From contig NC_054083.1 of assembly GCF_017562075.2 (NCBI RefSeq), positions 48,703,942 to 48,767,941 of the forward strand: a stretch of DNA of 64,000 nt, written 5' to 3'. Numbering within the stretch: position 1 is the stretch's first letter; each line of letters begins with the position of its first letter. Positions 1 through 11,262 of the stretch are shown one piece after another. The translations under genes and the position numbers were made by a program. The notes beneath the pieces are model-generated. The model had not been told where the DNA came from. It did no database searches and worked only from the letters and a program-made list of their open reading frames with translations. The stretch is from Anopheles merus. Lineage: Eukaryota; Arthropoda; Insecta; Diptera; Culicidae.

Positions 1-451
1 TTGTCAATATTCCGATTTTTACATTACCGAGGGGGGTTTCAACATCGATACAACGCGGGATAACATTTTGCATTGACAAAGTACCAGGGGTGAAACGCTT
101 CTTCGCCATCATCCCCTTTTCTGTTAGCGTTCGAAACAAAAAACCTTCGAAAAATCATTGGAACCCCTCCGGATCCTTTCCGAATTCAGAGTTAGGGCCG
201 CTACGCCCTATCCGCACACACAAACACACACGCTTTGTCCTTATCGGCCTTGCTGTTGACGAAATACCTCGAGCTACATTCCATCGCGGTGTGTTTTGCT
301 CGGTGTCAATTGCCCTAGCCACCTAGCCACCCCTTAAAAGGCTGGCGATTCCCCCTTCGTCGGCGTACAGTACATTAACCTGCTGCTGCTGTTTTTGCTC
401 TCTCGTTTACGTTCCCTATCGTACGCGATTTTTGGACACGTGGAAAACTAG
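1..451 (+). other. Non-coding sequence, probable last intron of the Spatzle-family gene
   Basis: No convincing coding frame is visible. The right part (about 385-430) is pyrimidine-rich with a CTG run, and the stretch ends in AG at 450-451, directly before an open frame that matches the Spatzle cystine knot. I therefore read it as the last intron of that gene. The acceptor is inferred, because the polypyrimidine tract lies about 20 bases upstream of the AG rather than next to it. Confidence 0.45.
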
Positions 452-623
452 GTCAACGGAGTGCTCCAACCTGTGCAGCTTTCCGGTCGGGTACAGCTCC
501 CGGTGCGAGCAGCGGTACGTGCAGAAGCGGCTGGTCACGCTGGACCCGACCGGCCGGACACTGTACGTCGACACCTACTGGTTCCCGAGCTGTTGCGTGT
601 GCTCACTGTACTCGGGAAATTAG
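452..623 (+). CDS. Spatzle-family cystine-knot ligand, 3' terminal coding exon
   Basis: This frame encodes the C-terminal half of a Spatzle/neurotrophin-like cystine knot. Spatzle proteins are secreted, disulfide-linked dimeric ligands of Toll receptors, made as pro-proteins and activated by proteolysis. The exon shows the family pattern: Glu-Cys near its start, a second Cys, Phe-Pro-x-Gly-Tyr, Cys-x-Gln-x-Tyr, a Lys-Arg-Leu strand, then Phe-Pro-Ser-Cys-Cys-x-Cys, with a short tail ending Ser-Gly-Asn before the stop TAG (621-623). Six cysteines fall in about 57 residues. The frame continues upstream, but an AG acceptor at 450-451 suggests the exon starts at 452 with a codon split by the intron. 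The signal peptide, prodomain and first part of the knot must lie to the left of the window. Which paralogue it is (insects have about six) cannot be settled here; the PSCCVC ending fits several. I am confident of the family, less so of the exact exon edge. Confidence 0.8.
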
Positions 624-905
624 CGGGAAGCGGATTCGAAGCGGGCCTGCAGTGAGTGAAGATCGAGTAAAGAGTGGTCGTACATGATCGTGCTGATTCA
701 GCAGAAGGTTCGTCGTTTGCCGCATTATTTATCAATTTGATGACATTTCAACACATTTTCAAATGAATTTTGTCCTCTTTGGGACAAGAATATCCTCTTT
801 AAAGCAACATCTTTCTTACATTTTCCCATTAAAAAGGCTCCATCATCAGCTAAATGGAACAGAGAAAAGTCTGAATGGAGAATGGAAAATGTTACAAAAT
901 ATAAT

Positions 906-911
906 AATAAA
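906..911 (+). promoter_or_regulatory. Candidate polyadenylation signal AATAAA
   Basis: A canonical AATAAA lies about 285 bases after the stop codon of the Spatzle-family exon, in AT-rich DNA. It is the first clear canonical signal on this strand and would give a 3' UTR of roughly 300 bases. The hexamer is common by chance, so the assignment is tentative. Confidence 0.35.
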
Positions 912-2283
912 TCGATCCCCGTGCTTCAATGGCGTGCAGCAGTCATAAAGCAGTCAATGCAAATCATCTCCCTCGATCGTTTGTGTGTGTATGTGTAGTT
1001 GTACGACAGCATATCCTTTGCTGGACGCTGGCCGCTGGTTCGCGTTTGCACCAAGGACGAACCAGACAGCCCGTGAGTAAGCCCCATCAACACACTAACA
1101 CACACATACAGAAAGAAGGAGACGAATGGGCCCATCGTGAAGAATTATGCTACCAGTAGATCATAAATTTTACTTTTTAATCAGCTTCGCCGGTCGCCGG
1201 TTTTGCATGCGCCGCAATTGGATCGTGGTATGTGTGTGCGTTGGCCTCGCCAGTTTGGCTGTGCGGCTGTTGATCTCTGCAAGACCAACAAAACAAAACA
1301 AAGAAAGCGCGTCCTGCTGCTGTTGTACAAAGAACACAAAGCAGGAGAGAGGAGGAAAGGGAAACGGGGTGAAACATACACAGGACAATGGCTGTCAAGT
1401 CCTGGACGGCGGTCGTTTTTAGCACAGCTCTGTGGAGTTGTTCGCATTAACAAGAAGCGGCAGTAGGTAAGTAGGGGCAATGGGTGTGTGCATGCATGCT
1501 GTAGCGGCGTTCAGATCGGATCGGAATTCAACACTTGAAAAGGTGTAGATGGAGCAGGGCAGGGGCCGAAGTTCGGGAGCATTCTCCCGGTGCGGGGCTG
1601 TGTGCGGCACTTCTTTCCTTTTCGTTTTCATTTTCGTTTTCGTTTTCGTTTCCCCCTGTTTTTTGATGGATGTCTATCAACAGCTTCGGCATGGCGTGCA
1701 TGGCGCGTGCAAACCGGCCGCGCAATGGAAAACATCTGGGAAATTATGCATTTTTACTCGTAGTTTATGAGGGCGATGTGTTTTTCCGGCACAACACGGC
1801 GAGCAGTTCTGTGGCGATGAAAGCGAAATGTGGAGTTGGAGCGTTCGAAGCAACGAGTCTAAGGGCAAGATGGATGTGTTTTTGAGAGAGAAAATGTGTG
1901 GAAAGACAAAAAGGATAGCCCTCTGTGTGGCTGTGTGATCGTGGATTGGGTGTTATCTCGGGAAGTTATTAATTACAATATTAATTCTAGATTTCCACAG
2001 CTGATCTGGAGAGGGTAAGGCATTGCAATCAGAATAGGACCTCAACCTATAATTTAAGTATACTCTTTGACCTACGAAATGTTTGTGTTGTGGTTGATTG
2101 AAGTACTGCGGTCTAAGGAGCTCAATTGCCACAGGGAACTCTCTCCTTACTCTGGGAGTGAAGGCTCTAAGCTTGCTCGTTGGTCCTGAATTCCACAAAG
2201 ATATCTCTTTTTATTTTGCAAAATTTACCCAAAGAAGGAGCTAACCGTCGCTAGTAGTGATGTGATTTCTACAGTGCACCCGC
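912..2283. other. Non-coding stretch without a recognised gene
   Basis: Mixed-composition sequence with short GT/CA-type runs (for example 983-1000) and a TTTTCGTTTTC-type run at 1616-1655. The short open frames here show no recognisable domains and do not look coding. Nothing else stands out. Confidence 0.5.
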
Positions 2284-2680
2284 GACACCTACTCCTACTC
2301 CGAACCACTAGTTCTACCCAGAGTCGGAGTCGTCCGGAGTCACCCGGAGTCGTCCAGAGTCATTCGGAGACGTACGGAGTCGTCTGGAGTCAATGTCTTG
2401 CGGAGTTGGAGTCGTCTGGAGCTGTCCGGAGTCGTCCGGAGTCGCCTGGAGTCTTTTGGAGTCGTCCGTAGTCGTTCGGAGTAGGAATCGTCTCGAGTCG
2501 TCGGGAGTCGGCCGGAGTCGAGAGATGTCAGAGCCCTTCGAAGTCGTTCAGGGTCGATCGGAGTCAACTGGAGCCGTCCGGTACAATGTTCTTGTGATCA
2601 GAAATTCATTGTTTCGAAGGTCAACTCGGGACGACTAAGACTCCGAGCAACTCCAGGCGATTCCGAACGACTCTGGATAA
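2284..2680. repeat. Degenerate 10-bp minisatellite with inverted flanks
   Basis: From about 2321 to 2585 the sequence repeats a degenerate 10-base unit close to GGAGTCGTCC, more than twenty times, with many substitutions and some spacer bases. The flanks carry the same motif in the opposite orientation: ACTCCTACTCCGAAC near 2290-2305, and CGACTAAGACTCCGAG, CGATTCCGAACGACTCTGG at about 2630-2667. The block can therefore fold back on itself. Short open frames inside it are a by-product of the repeat and are not genes. Confidence 0.8.
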
Positions 2681-3559
2681 TGCTGGGCGGAACTACCTTC
2701 CAGAGACGGTTCCAAAATTATCGGATTTTTGCCAACTTTACTCATCGCACTAGTTCACACTCCACAATACTGTAAACTACGCTTTTCAGTTTGTAGGCGT
2801 ACAGAGAGCTTGTGGAGCTCGACGAGAGTTTGAAGAGTTACACAGGTCGTGCAAAGTACTGTGGAGAGTACTGTGGACCTACATGGAACGTATTGAGCTA
2901 CATGCAGTGTGGAGCGTACGGAGCTACAGAGAGCTCTCTTCTCGCTAAGCAGACATTGAGCAGATGTCCTCTACTTGTTGAAAAGAGCTACTTTGCACCG
3001 CTCCATGAAATCTTTTCTACTTGATCATGTCAAAAATCCTGTTTAGTGTTTCTCTGTGAAAGATCCGAATGTCAGAAACTCCCATTACCGCTTGTGTATG
3101 TTACTTTATAATTCATTTCAAATTTCTTCATAACTTAAGTTCTCCAACAAGCTTCAGAGCGCACTCCAAGAAGCTTCTGTACCGCCCTGCAAGACACCGA
3201 AAAATCCCCCAAAATCCGTTCGATCGATTACGCTGGGCAGTGGTTGAGCACTGCTGTGGTTGTTGGTAGAACCTTAAAACGGTTGCTGAAGGAGGTGAAG
3301 TTATCCTAAAGCAAGAGCTCGAAGCCTGTCAAGCGTTAGTCAAGCCCGTCTGCCAGCACTGTCTCGTGTGCTCTCGCGACACACACCGTGTACACGGTTG
3401 CGCAAACGTGGTGCGTTGAACGCGCGTACTAGTAATGTAGACAAAGTTAGAGGTGAAAAAAAAACGAAGGCGACAAAAGAGGAAGAAAATAGATTGAGAG
3501 AAAGAGAGTGAGAGGAAAAGCAACAAAGGCTAAAAGGACCACAGAATGTCACAGAGAAC

Positions 3560-3575
3560 GTGAAAAGGAAAGAGT

Positions 3576-3606
<31 letters not shown>
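3560..3606 (+). repeat. GA-rich purine tract
   Basis: A run of GA dinucleotides with a few interruptions, inside a wider purine-rich stretch (about 3450-3640). Such tracts can bind GAGA-type factors in Diptera, but no promoter can be shown nearby. Confidence 0.7.
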
Positions 3607-4230
3607 GACAAAAAACGAGACACGGTCGACCTAGAAAAGCCCTTATGTGTGCGCTGTGCCGGCTGGTCGTGCTTCGTTGGTCCTGCGCGCTACACTGCGC
3701 GAATGACAAAGCAGCAGGACCCCGTGGTGCGGAAGGAGAAAGCGTAGAGGCGAGAAGGGACGGGGTGAATTTAATGGAAAGACCCTACAGGGAAAGGACC
3801 GAACGAGCGGTGGGAATGGCTGGATGTGGAAGGAAGGAGCGTGTGTGGAAGATAAAACTCAACATCTGCTCCTTTTTATACAAATAATATATCAAACACA
3901 TTGAACTGCGGACTCGTACGGAGCGAGGAAAGGAGGAAAGGGGCACGGTTTTATGTTGGTGAACGGCGGTGCCGTTTTCTCCACGTTCCTCTTTCTGCGC
4001 GTTCCTCCGTGCGCTTCACTGTGTGTTCGAAAGAGACGCACGCATACAGACGCAGGCCGGCTGTGTGGCTGTGTGCGTGCTTCTCTGTGTAGAAGGAAAC
4101 GGTTCAACGTGCTCAGTAGGCTTCGATGCGACGGTCTTTGGAAGCGGTAGCACAACACACGCACAAAAAATACACGCACAAAACGCACATGGGCCGTTGC
4201 GCAAGCCGTCCGAGTGGCACGAGCCACTCG

Positions 4231-4253
4231 CACACACACACACACACACACAC
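4231..4253. repeat. (CA)n microsatellite
   Basis: Uninterrupted CA dinucleotides, about 11 units. Confidence 0.95.
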
Positions 4254-5005
4254 GCACGTGCAAGCATGCAAATGCCACCGACCTGGAGAAGGATAGTTTC
4301 AAACAAAAAGGGAAAGGAAAAATGGGGAAAAAATACATTATTGGGCTGGGCGATGTATTTTGGGATTTTGGTGGTGAAAAGAAGAAGGAAGCAAGATTTA
4401 AGACACACAGGCTTATAATTTTCGCGATCGCAACATCACACTTTCTTTCTTCATTTCTCCGCCCAGGAAGCAACGATTGGAGCTCCCTTTTCACTCCGGA
4501 TAAGGTGTGGAAGAAGAAACAATTTATTAACATCCTGATAAGGCTTTTGCGAGAGGCGCTTTATCCTCCCGGGTGCCCTTTGTGTGGCCCTTTAAGTCAC
4601 TCCGCTGCGTAATTTTATCATATCCCTGCTGAATGTTGCCATTAAATCAATTAAGGACTGCTGCCGGAGAAAGGCTCTTCAATCATATTCAATCGATTGA
4701 TTAAGTGACATCTCCATACAATCATCGATATTAATGCATCACTGTCAGCTTTATTTGGAAAGTCATCTTTATTTGGAAGTGAAATAATGAGCACTTTTGA
4801 AGAATTGTGATTTTTCAGTATTAATTACATAAAAACAAGCTTTAAAAAACATAAGCAATTTATTCACACACGCGGGACAAATTTGGTGACCCGAGTGCAA
4901 ACACCTTTCCAGGCCAGTGTGCGGGCGCAGGATGACCGATCCCACCTTCGTCCACCTTCGGCGACGCTTCCTTTCGGCCCAAACGCAGCAGATGGTGTGG
5001 GTCTG

Positions 5006-5031
5006 GTGTGTGTGTGTGTGTGTGTGTGTGT
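5006..5031. repeat. (GT)n microsatellite
   Basis: Uninterrupted GT dinucleotides, about 13 units. A TC-rich run follows at 5183-5217. Confidence 0.95.
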
Positions 5032-5182
5032 ATGGCCCAAACTTTCGTCACCACCTGGCTGCGGGACTGCTGCGGGAAGAAAGGACTTCTTTCCTCCAAC
5101 AAGCAAAGGAACAAAATCCTTCTTCTCGCTCGATTACACCTCTCACTGAGGGTGCCACCTCGTCCTGGGCAGTAGGTATAAC

Positions 5183-5214
<32 letters not shown>

Positions 5215-5217
5215 GTG
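5183..5217. repeat. (TC)n microsatellite
   Basis: TC dinucleotides with one TTT interruption. Confidence 0.9.
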
Positions 5218-6517
5218 CTAATGCATGCTCGATGCAGTTTTGTTTGCTTTTCATATGCGGGTGTGGTACAGTGTGTGTTATTTTTTTTTTGCAAATTAAG
5301 AGCACCTTGTTTGCCGATCGTAAGGACGAAGACACCTCGTTGCGCACAAGTAGAGGGGCTCGAAGGAAGCCACAGAAGGAAAACGCGAGACCAACGTGAA
5401 GGTACATTGTTCGGAGATCTGCTTTCGGGATCAGCAGGAGCTCTCGTTGCTTGCCTCTGATCGTACCAGATAGAGCGGTCTCAGGTTGAGCAGAGCTTCG
5501 GCTGCATCGGAATTCACCTCGGACCAGCTCTATTGTGTGAGTTCTGTTCGTTGCTGGCTGATGTTGCTGAAATGTTCGTACCCAGAACCTGCGAAGCTGC
5601 GAGGGGTTTGTGTGCGCAAAAAACAAAAACGACCTCCAACAGATCACACCAGACAGCTGCAGCTTACCGTGCTGTGGATCTTTATCTTCTCATTTACACC
5701 CAGTAAAGGTTCGTCGTCCGTTTATTTCCTTTTTCTTCATTGTTTCGAGTTGTACCATCGTAAAAAAAGGATGGCCCAAAGCCCGCATTCAAAGCACGAA
5801 CAAATGTCATCAAACGATGACAACCGTTCCTCGATCGCTCGTTCTTATCACCTTGCCTGTACCTTGCGACTTCTACTGCTGCTGCAAACAGCACTTACCA
5901 AAAATCGTAATTACATACGACCGGAGGAAAAAAAGCACCGTTTTCTCGCTCCCTGATAACGGAATCCTCGAAACCTTAATTTCAGCACCCGTCGGTGGTT
6001 TTCCTTCCCACAAATTAATGACAAACCACACACGGGAGAGGGCTTTTTGCGTTAAAGATAATGCAAAAATGTGCAACAAACGGTAGCTTGGCCTAACGGC
6101 GTTGTTTGGACAGCAAAAAAACAGCCCGCGCTGTTTTGTTTGGTCAGGCTCTGGGTCAGCTGTCAGGAGCAAGGTGATAAAGTTATTGCAGTATGCCTGG
6201 TTGTGCACATTCCTTGCGGGTGATTGCATTTTTTTTGTGTATTTTGTTGTTGGATGTATCAAGCTGAACGCTTCACAAGTTCAAAGGATCTTCAAATAAG
6301 GGAAGGGAAGTGAGTTGAAATGATTACAATGCAATTTGCAAGGCAACAGAGGGAACGTGTGGAGTTGATTAAACCATAATAAGCTTGTAACAGTGGTTAG
6401 ATGGTGACGGGTGTTTGATGGTGGAATTTGATGGAAAAAAGGTTGTTCAAATAATGGGTTCAAGTGATCGTTGTCCAAAAAAGGTTTTCTTGTGTGACAA
6501 TGTAGCAAACCTAGGTT

Positions 6518-6557
6518 AATGTTTAAAGTAAGAATCTTCACAGTAACTTTAAACATT
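6518..6557. repeat. Short perfect inverted repeat
   Basis: The 12-base arm AATGTTTAAAGT (6518-6529) is followed after 16 bases by its exact reverse complement (6546-6557). No element boundary or gene is attached to it. It could be a chance AT-rich palindrome or the relic of a small element. Confidence 0.7.
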
Positions 6558-6589
6558 TTTCTAGAACTACTTTCTTTCCATAAATATCC

Positions 6590-7146
6590 TTTGAAAGGTA
6601 ATTGTTTAAGCTTTCTTGCTAAAATAAATCTACGATCATGCGAGCTGCCTGTCGTCAGTTGTCCGGAATTTTCACCTTGGAGGAAGAAAGCATACGTGCA
6701 GGAATGTTTTGAAGATATACAGTGAAATCTCTCAAAGATGTAGTCTCTTTAAGACGCTTTGATTCTTTAAGATGAACATCTTGACGGTCCCGTCATGTTC
6801 CATACATTTTATGTCTTTTCAAGAAGGCAAATAACCTCCGAGCTGCATATGTTATTCTTCAGCCATAAATATTGGTCAAAGGATGCCATGCTTTTCCCTT
6901 AGCTTTTTGGATACTTCATAGCAACACCTTCATCAGTTTTCCTCAACATACATATCTCTCTAAGCGGACGGTTAGAGAGATTTCACTGTAACCTCGATTT
7001 GTTCACAGTGCCTCCTCAGTTTACGCGACAACATTGTTGGAGTAGAGCTTTTGCATCCGATTGCTCCAGACAATTTCGATGAGACGCAGCTGGAGTATGT
7101 TGAACTAAATCACCGACTGTCGGAAATCACAGAAATTACTCCGTAA
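6590..7146 (+). pseudogene. Degraded coding remnant split by a MITE
   Basis: A frame open from about 6590 into 6719 reads with real-protein character, including a Cys-Glu-Leu-Pro stretch and PWRKKAYVQ. It breaks at the MITE insertion at 6720. If the 269-bp MITE and one TA copy are ignored, the same frame resumes at 6991 with ICSQCLLSLRD and then HPIAPDNFDE and LNHRLSEI, stopping at TAA 7144-7146. That two flanks of an insertion share one frame, and that both look protein-like, argues for a former exon. The Cys-x-x-Cys context loosely recalls ZAD-type zinc-binding domains, but I do not recognise the gene. No start, no splice sites and no continuation after 7146 could be supported, so it is most likely a dead fragment. 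Confidence 0.4.
6720..6988. mobile_element. Pogo/Tc1-mariner-like MITE, 269 bp
   Basis: The element begins CAGTGAAATCTCTC and ends with the exact reverse complement GAGAGATTTCACTG, flanked on both sides by TA (6718-6719 and 6989-6990), the target duplication of Tc1/mariner/pogo elements. A CAGTGAAA(C/T)CTC start is typical of pogo/Tigger-type termini. There is no transposase frame, so the copy is non-autonomous. Its outer flanks join in frame in the coding remnant around it. Confidence 0.85.
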
Positions 7147-8104
7147 TTTGTCTAAAATTATCGAATTGAGTTTTGGCGTCATTGCTTGCCGCTGCGAAGC
7201 CTCTGGACCCGATTTCTGCTTCTTGATATGGTTCGTTTATGTTTTCCAGGTACTAGTTCACTGTTTGGCGGGTTTGTATCGATCTTCTGGCCACCTTCTA
7301 ACGCAGCGATGTAGCTACTTGTCTCTCGGTGCCTCATTTTCATCCTTCCTTTGTAAGCTCAAGTCGCTCAGGATCGTTTGTCCATTAGGAGCCAGGGCTT
7401 CTTTCGGTGCTCTGATTGTTGGCTTACAGTGCCTAGATGTTGTAGATACCGGGACAGGCTTACACGACGTTCACAAACTGCCGCACGGTGTCCGTTTTAG
7501 ACGATACGGGATGCAGTTTTTTTGATCGCACACGCTTCTAAACAAAGTCGCTTCACTTTTTTTGCCATCACGGTTAGAGTTTGACTGCTAGAGAGGTGTT
7601 AGATTTTGCCCAGAAACTCATAGGTTATGTGGAAAAATGTTTGCAAAAACAAGCTCAGGTGAAACCATGAAAAAACAACAAATTTTTGAACATTTTATTA
7701 CTAATGCAAACGTTAAGAGCCGTTGAAGCCTTCATTAAGTTAGTTTTGTAAAGCATAGCTTGTAATAAGTCAAGCAAAATGGTGGATTTTACGCCTACTA
7801 GCGCTCTGAATTTGCTATTCCGCTTCAATAAACGAAGAACAGAAAGTGACAATTGTATGAAAATGAACGAATAATACCCGGAAGCATAATTCATAACACA
7901 TAATATTAAACCAATTTAATTAATACCGTTGCAAGACAACAACCAAAAAAAGACATCTTTTATGGGACTTTTATGTTGCACATCTGTACCATAAAAAGTG
8001 CACACAATGTTGCACCGCAGTGCTCTGAATAGAGATTTGCATTTGTCTTAAGCCAACCAGGCGACGCATACAACGATGCGATCCTCTCGACCTAATTTCT
8101 CGAT

Positions 8105-8154
<50 letters not shown>

Positions 8155-8800
8155 GCACTGTATCCAAACATTCGTTAAGAATTGTAACGGGGTTGATTTT
8201 TGTGAGCTTTTTTTTTTCGTTGCTTTTTGTTGCTCAATCCTCAATATTCCCTTCTGGCTTGAAACGGGCGTGAGTTGCATCCGAAGAAACGCAGGTTGCA
8301 CAGCGTGAGCTGCATGGGGTTAGCAATTATGGGTTTGCATCGAGCACGCATACGAAACTGTCAAGCGTGTGTTGTGAGCACTTTATATCCTTTGTTTGAG
8401 TCCCACCAACCCAATCCAATCCCCCGTACGATGTAGTGCAACCGAAGCGGGCGTGAGCTGTACGTTGGTGCATCGTTATAAATGCATCCTCGTTAAGCAC
8501 AGGATGCACACCAAAGGGGATGTGGGGTTATGTTTTTGTGCGTTTGCAGAAAAAGTGCGTGCTTTATTCTTCTGCACACACACGCAGAAAACTCCCCTTT
8601 CTTCTACCTTTCCTTTGTTATGGATTCATCTTAACCATCTCAGCCCAACGAACGAACTTCCCTCGGATTGCTTGAGATGACGCATTTTCCAATTCAACTC
8701 TCCACTCGCTTAGAAATGCGAAATGAAAGGGGGAGGGAAGGGATGAAGAATGCACTACGCACTACGAGAAACCATCCCCCTCGACCAGCATGCATCAACG
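7147..8800. other. Non-coding stretch
   Basis: No supported gene. The open frame at 7148-7525 has no recognisable domain, although it directly follows the coding remnant and might be its frameshifted continuation. The remainder is AT-rich with a CA microsatellite. Confidence 0.4.
8107..8149. repeat. (CA)n microsatellite
   Basis: About 21 uninterrupted CA units. Confidence 0.95.
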
Positions 8801-8805
8801 CAATG
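8801..8805. repeat. Target site duplication of the BEL element, left copy
   Basis: CAATG directly outside the left LTR. The same five bases occur directly outside the right LTR at 19953-19957. Five-base duplications are usual for BEL/Pao integrases. Confidence 0.85.
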
Positions 8806-9066
8806 TGTGAAATATATTCACGAAAAGGGGCTGGCTGTGATATTTGGAGGAAATTTGAATAGGAAAGTGTACACCTTTATCGCTGGTCGGTTTGCAACTG
8901 TATATTCGTTTGTCCTTTTTTGTATATAATAATTCATGCAGTTCATAGTTCAAGCAGATCGAGCAGTTTCTAACGTCGAGTAGTTTATAACCTAATCTTA
9001 GTTTCCTAACGCTTTGTTTTATGCAATTCAAATTTATGTTCGAAAATAATTATTCTAATTCCAACA
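8806..9066 (-). repeat. BEL 3' LTR (261 bp)
   Basis: Begins TGTGAAATAT and ends CCAACA on the + strand. It matches 19692-19952 base for base as far as I can read. Being downstream of the integrase on the minus strand, it is the 3' LTR. Confidence 0.93.
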
Positions 9067-9284
9067 TTCCCGGCCACCAAAGAAGAACTTCTTTAAATTT
9101 CATGCAATATATAAATTCAAAACTGAGTTCAAAAAAAGAATTCAAAAAAAGTTCGACTCTTGAACCTGACGCTTATCTCCTATCATACTGCTCGTGTGTG
9201 TAGATGTGTGAATGTGTGTTGCGTGTATCTTGTTCTGCCATGAGTGCGAAATGTAAACAATGTCGCGTGGCTTGCAGCTGCGCG

Positions 9285-10649
9285 TTACTCAGTGCCAGTG
9301 GTTTCCTTCTGCTCTAAGTTGCTAATTACGTCCGGATTAGGCAAAACTGCCAGACGATTAGCTGCGCGGACGATTTGCTTCCCTGAAGCAGTGCGCAGTG
9401 TAACGACGCGAACAACATCGTCCTTTCCAGGGTGTACTGCAACGATGCGCCCCATCGGCCACGAGGTAGGATGTACATTGTCTTCCTTAATAATCACCAG
9501 TGTATTTTCTTTCAGAACCGCTGATTTCCCGTTGCAATATTTGGCTCGAGCTTGTAACTGCTGCAGGTACTCCGGATACCATCGAGCCCAAATGGTTTGC
9601 AGATGTTTTTGTACCAACTGGTATTCCCTCAAATAGTTGCTCGGTGTCTCGGTGTAATCGATGATTGGTACCGCTTGCAGATTGCCACCGACGAGGAAGT
9701 GTCCCGGTGTCAATGGTTCCAAGTCCGACGGCTCATCGGATAGAGGTGTAATTGGTCGCGAATTCAAACATTGCTCTACCTGGGCAAGTAGGGTAAGCAT
9801 GCTCTCCTGTGTGATGCTTGTTGTTCCTATTGTTCTGACTATATGCTTTTTAGCTGCCTTCACCGCCGCCTCCCATAAACCTCCAAAATGTGGTGCTCTT
9901 GGTGGGATAAACTTCCACTTCATATGATTCATCGCGCACCAATCAAATATAGCAGCTCGATCGTGTTCGTCGCTCTTTAGCATCTTGTAGACGCGATTCA
10001 GCTCATGTGCCGCTCCCTTAAAGGTGGTTGCATTGTCGGAATGCAGTTCACTGATTTGACCACGACGTGCAATCAAACGACGAAGTGCATTGATAAATGC
10101 TGTTGATGTTAAATCGCCAACCAGTTCGATATGTACCGCTCTTGTTGAAAAACATACAAATATGGCGATGTATGCTTTAATCGGACTTCTGTTGCGTATG
10201 GTTTGTTTTATATAGATTGGTCCGCAATAGTCTACTCCGCATACTGAGAATAGTCTTGTTGGTGTGACTCGTGATGTTGGCAAATCGGCGATACTTTGCT
10301 TAAGAAGTGTGGGTTTGGCCTTAAAACATGCGTGGCAACTGTGGTACACAGACTTGCATAAATTGCGACCGCCAATTATCCAAAAGCTTTGGCGTAGTGT
10401 TGTTAAAAGCAGTTGTGGTGCAGCATGCAGCTTACTCAAGTGTATCGAAACAGCTAGTAGTGCGGACAGTGGATGTTTCGATGATAATATTACCGGGTGT
10501 TTTTCTGATTCCGACAGATGTGCGTTACTGAGCCGGCCACCAATGCGCAGAATACCTTGCGTATCTATGAAAGGGGAAATCCATTTCAGTTTGGAGTTCT
10601 TCGGAATCTCTTTGCCCTTCTGCAGGTGTTGTATCTCCTCGGAAAAGGT
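9285..10649 (-). pseudogene. BEL pol, 3' part: integrase and C-terminal domain
   Basis: This is the integrase end of the BEL polyprotein, which would join the cDNA into the host genome. From the first Met (10439) the frame is 384 residues, but it is open upstream to the hAT insertion at 10657, adding about 70 residues including the spacer before the integrase. Visible features are an HHCC zinc-binding region (His residues just around the first Met, then Cys-His-Ala-Cys at 35-38), the catalytic Asp in GVDYCGP (about 70), Asp in ELHSDNATTF (about 135), and Glu in PHFGGLWEAAVK (about 190). A conserved C-terminal domain follows (LTPGHFLVGG, then VHPTSWPMGRI). The stop TAA is at 9285-9287. The catalytic residues are intact; it is a pseudogene only because its 5' half is 4.9 kb away, across the hAT element. 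Confidence 0.9.
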
Positions 10650-10657
10650 GTCTTGTT
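10650..10657. repeat. Target site duplication of the hAT element, left copy
   Basis: GTCTTGTT directly before the terminal CAGTGGCG. The identical octamer follows the right terminus at 15587-15594. Eight bases is the hAT signature. Confidence 0.88.
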
Positions 10658-11262
10658 CAGTGGCGGGTCAAGCCTCTCCGAGGCCCTAGGCGTTATGGTA
10701 GACGGGGCCCCTTCACCAAATCCATCGCGGGGGGGGGGGGGGGTTTGGTGTACGAATCATACACTGCAAATTGTATAAGTTTGCTGCAGTTACATTTTTG
10801 ACTGAAAGCTATTAAGTAATACATGGTACTGAATATCAGTAAAACAAATTACTGAAAATGCAGCTATTTATTCTACCAAAACGACACGTCTGAGCTTCAA
10901 AGGAAAACATACTGCGAAGCCCACTTGCTCGTGATGAACAAAAATTTGATTTGGTAACCGCTTACAGACACCCCGATAAATTTTAGGTGCGTATTCGGCC
11001 AAATACCCATTATACCAAATCAACAAACTTCTTTCGACAAAATACAATTCACATCTGTATAAAACTTTATGAAACAGAGATGAACATAAGCAGAATGGAC
11101 TGCCACCCGCGCATCAGTAAAAACCCCAATTTTAATACTTTTTTCGCCAATTTTCAATCGATAGTAATGACTTAACAATCATTAATATCAGAAAGGCTTG
11201 TGGTATGTTAAAATTTTGGGTACTGTGGATACTGTTTCGAAGCGGACTTTCGACACTTGATC

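Larger units (their letters stand above)
2681..6517. other. Non-coding stretch with simple repeats
   Basis: I find no supported gene here. It contains a GA-rich purine block, CA/GT and TC microsatellites (listed separately), and AT-rich segments around 4620-4860. The long open frames at 3.9-4.6 kb and 4.9-5.6 kb run through microsatellites and have low-complexity translations, so I treat them as chance. Confidence 0.5.

Noticed and set aside
3892..4533. A 213-residue open frame on the minus strand
   Set aside because: It runs through a CA microsatellite and purine-rich DNA; the translation is low complexity without any domain.
5048..5647. A 199-residue open frame on the minus strand
   Set aside because: It crosses a TC microsatellite and has no recognisable motif; overlapping frames on the other strand are equally open.
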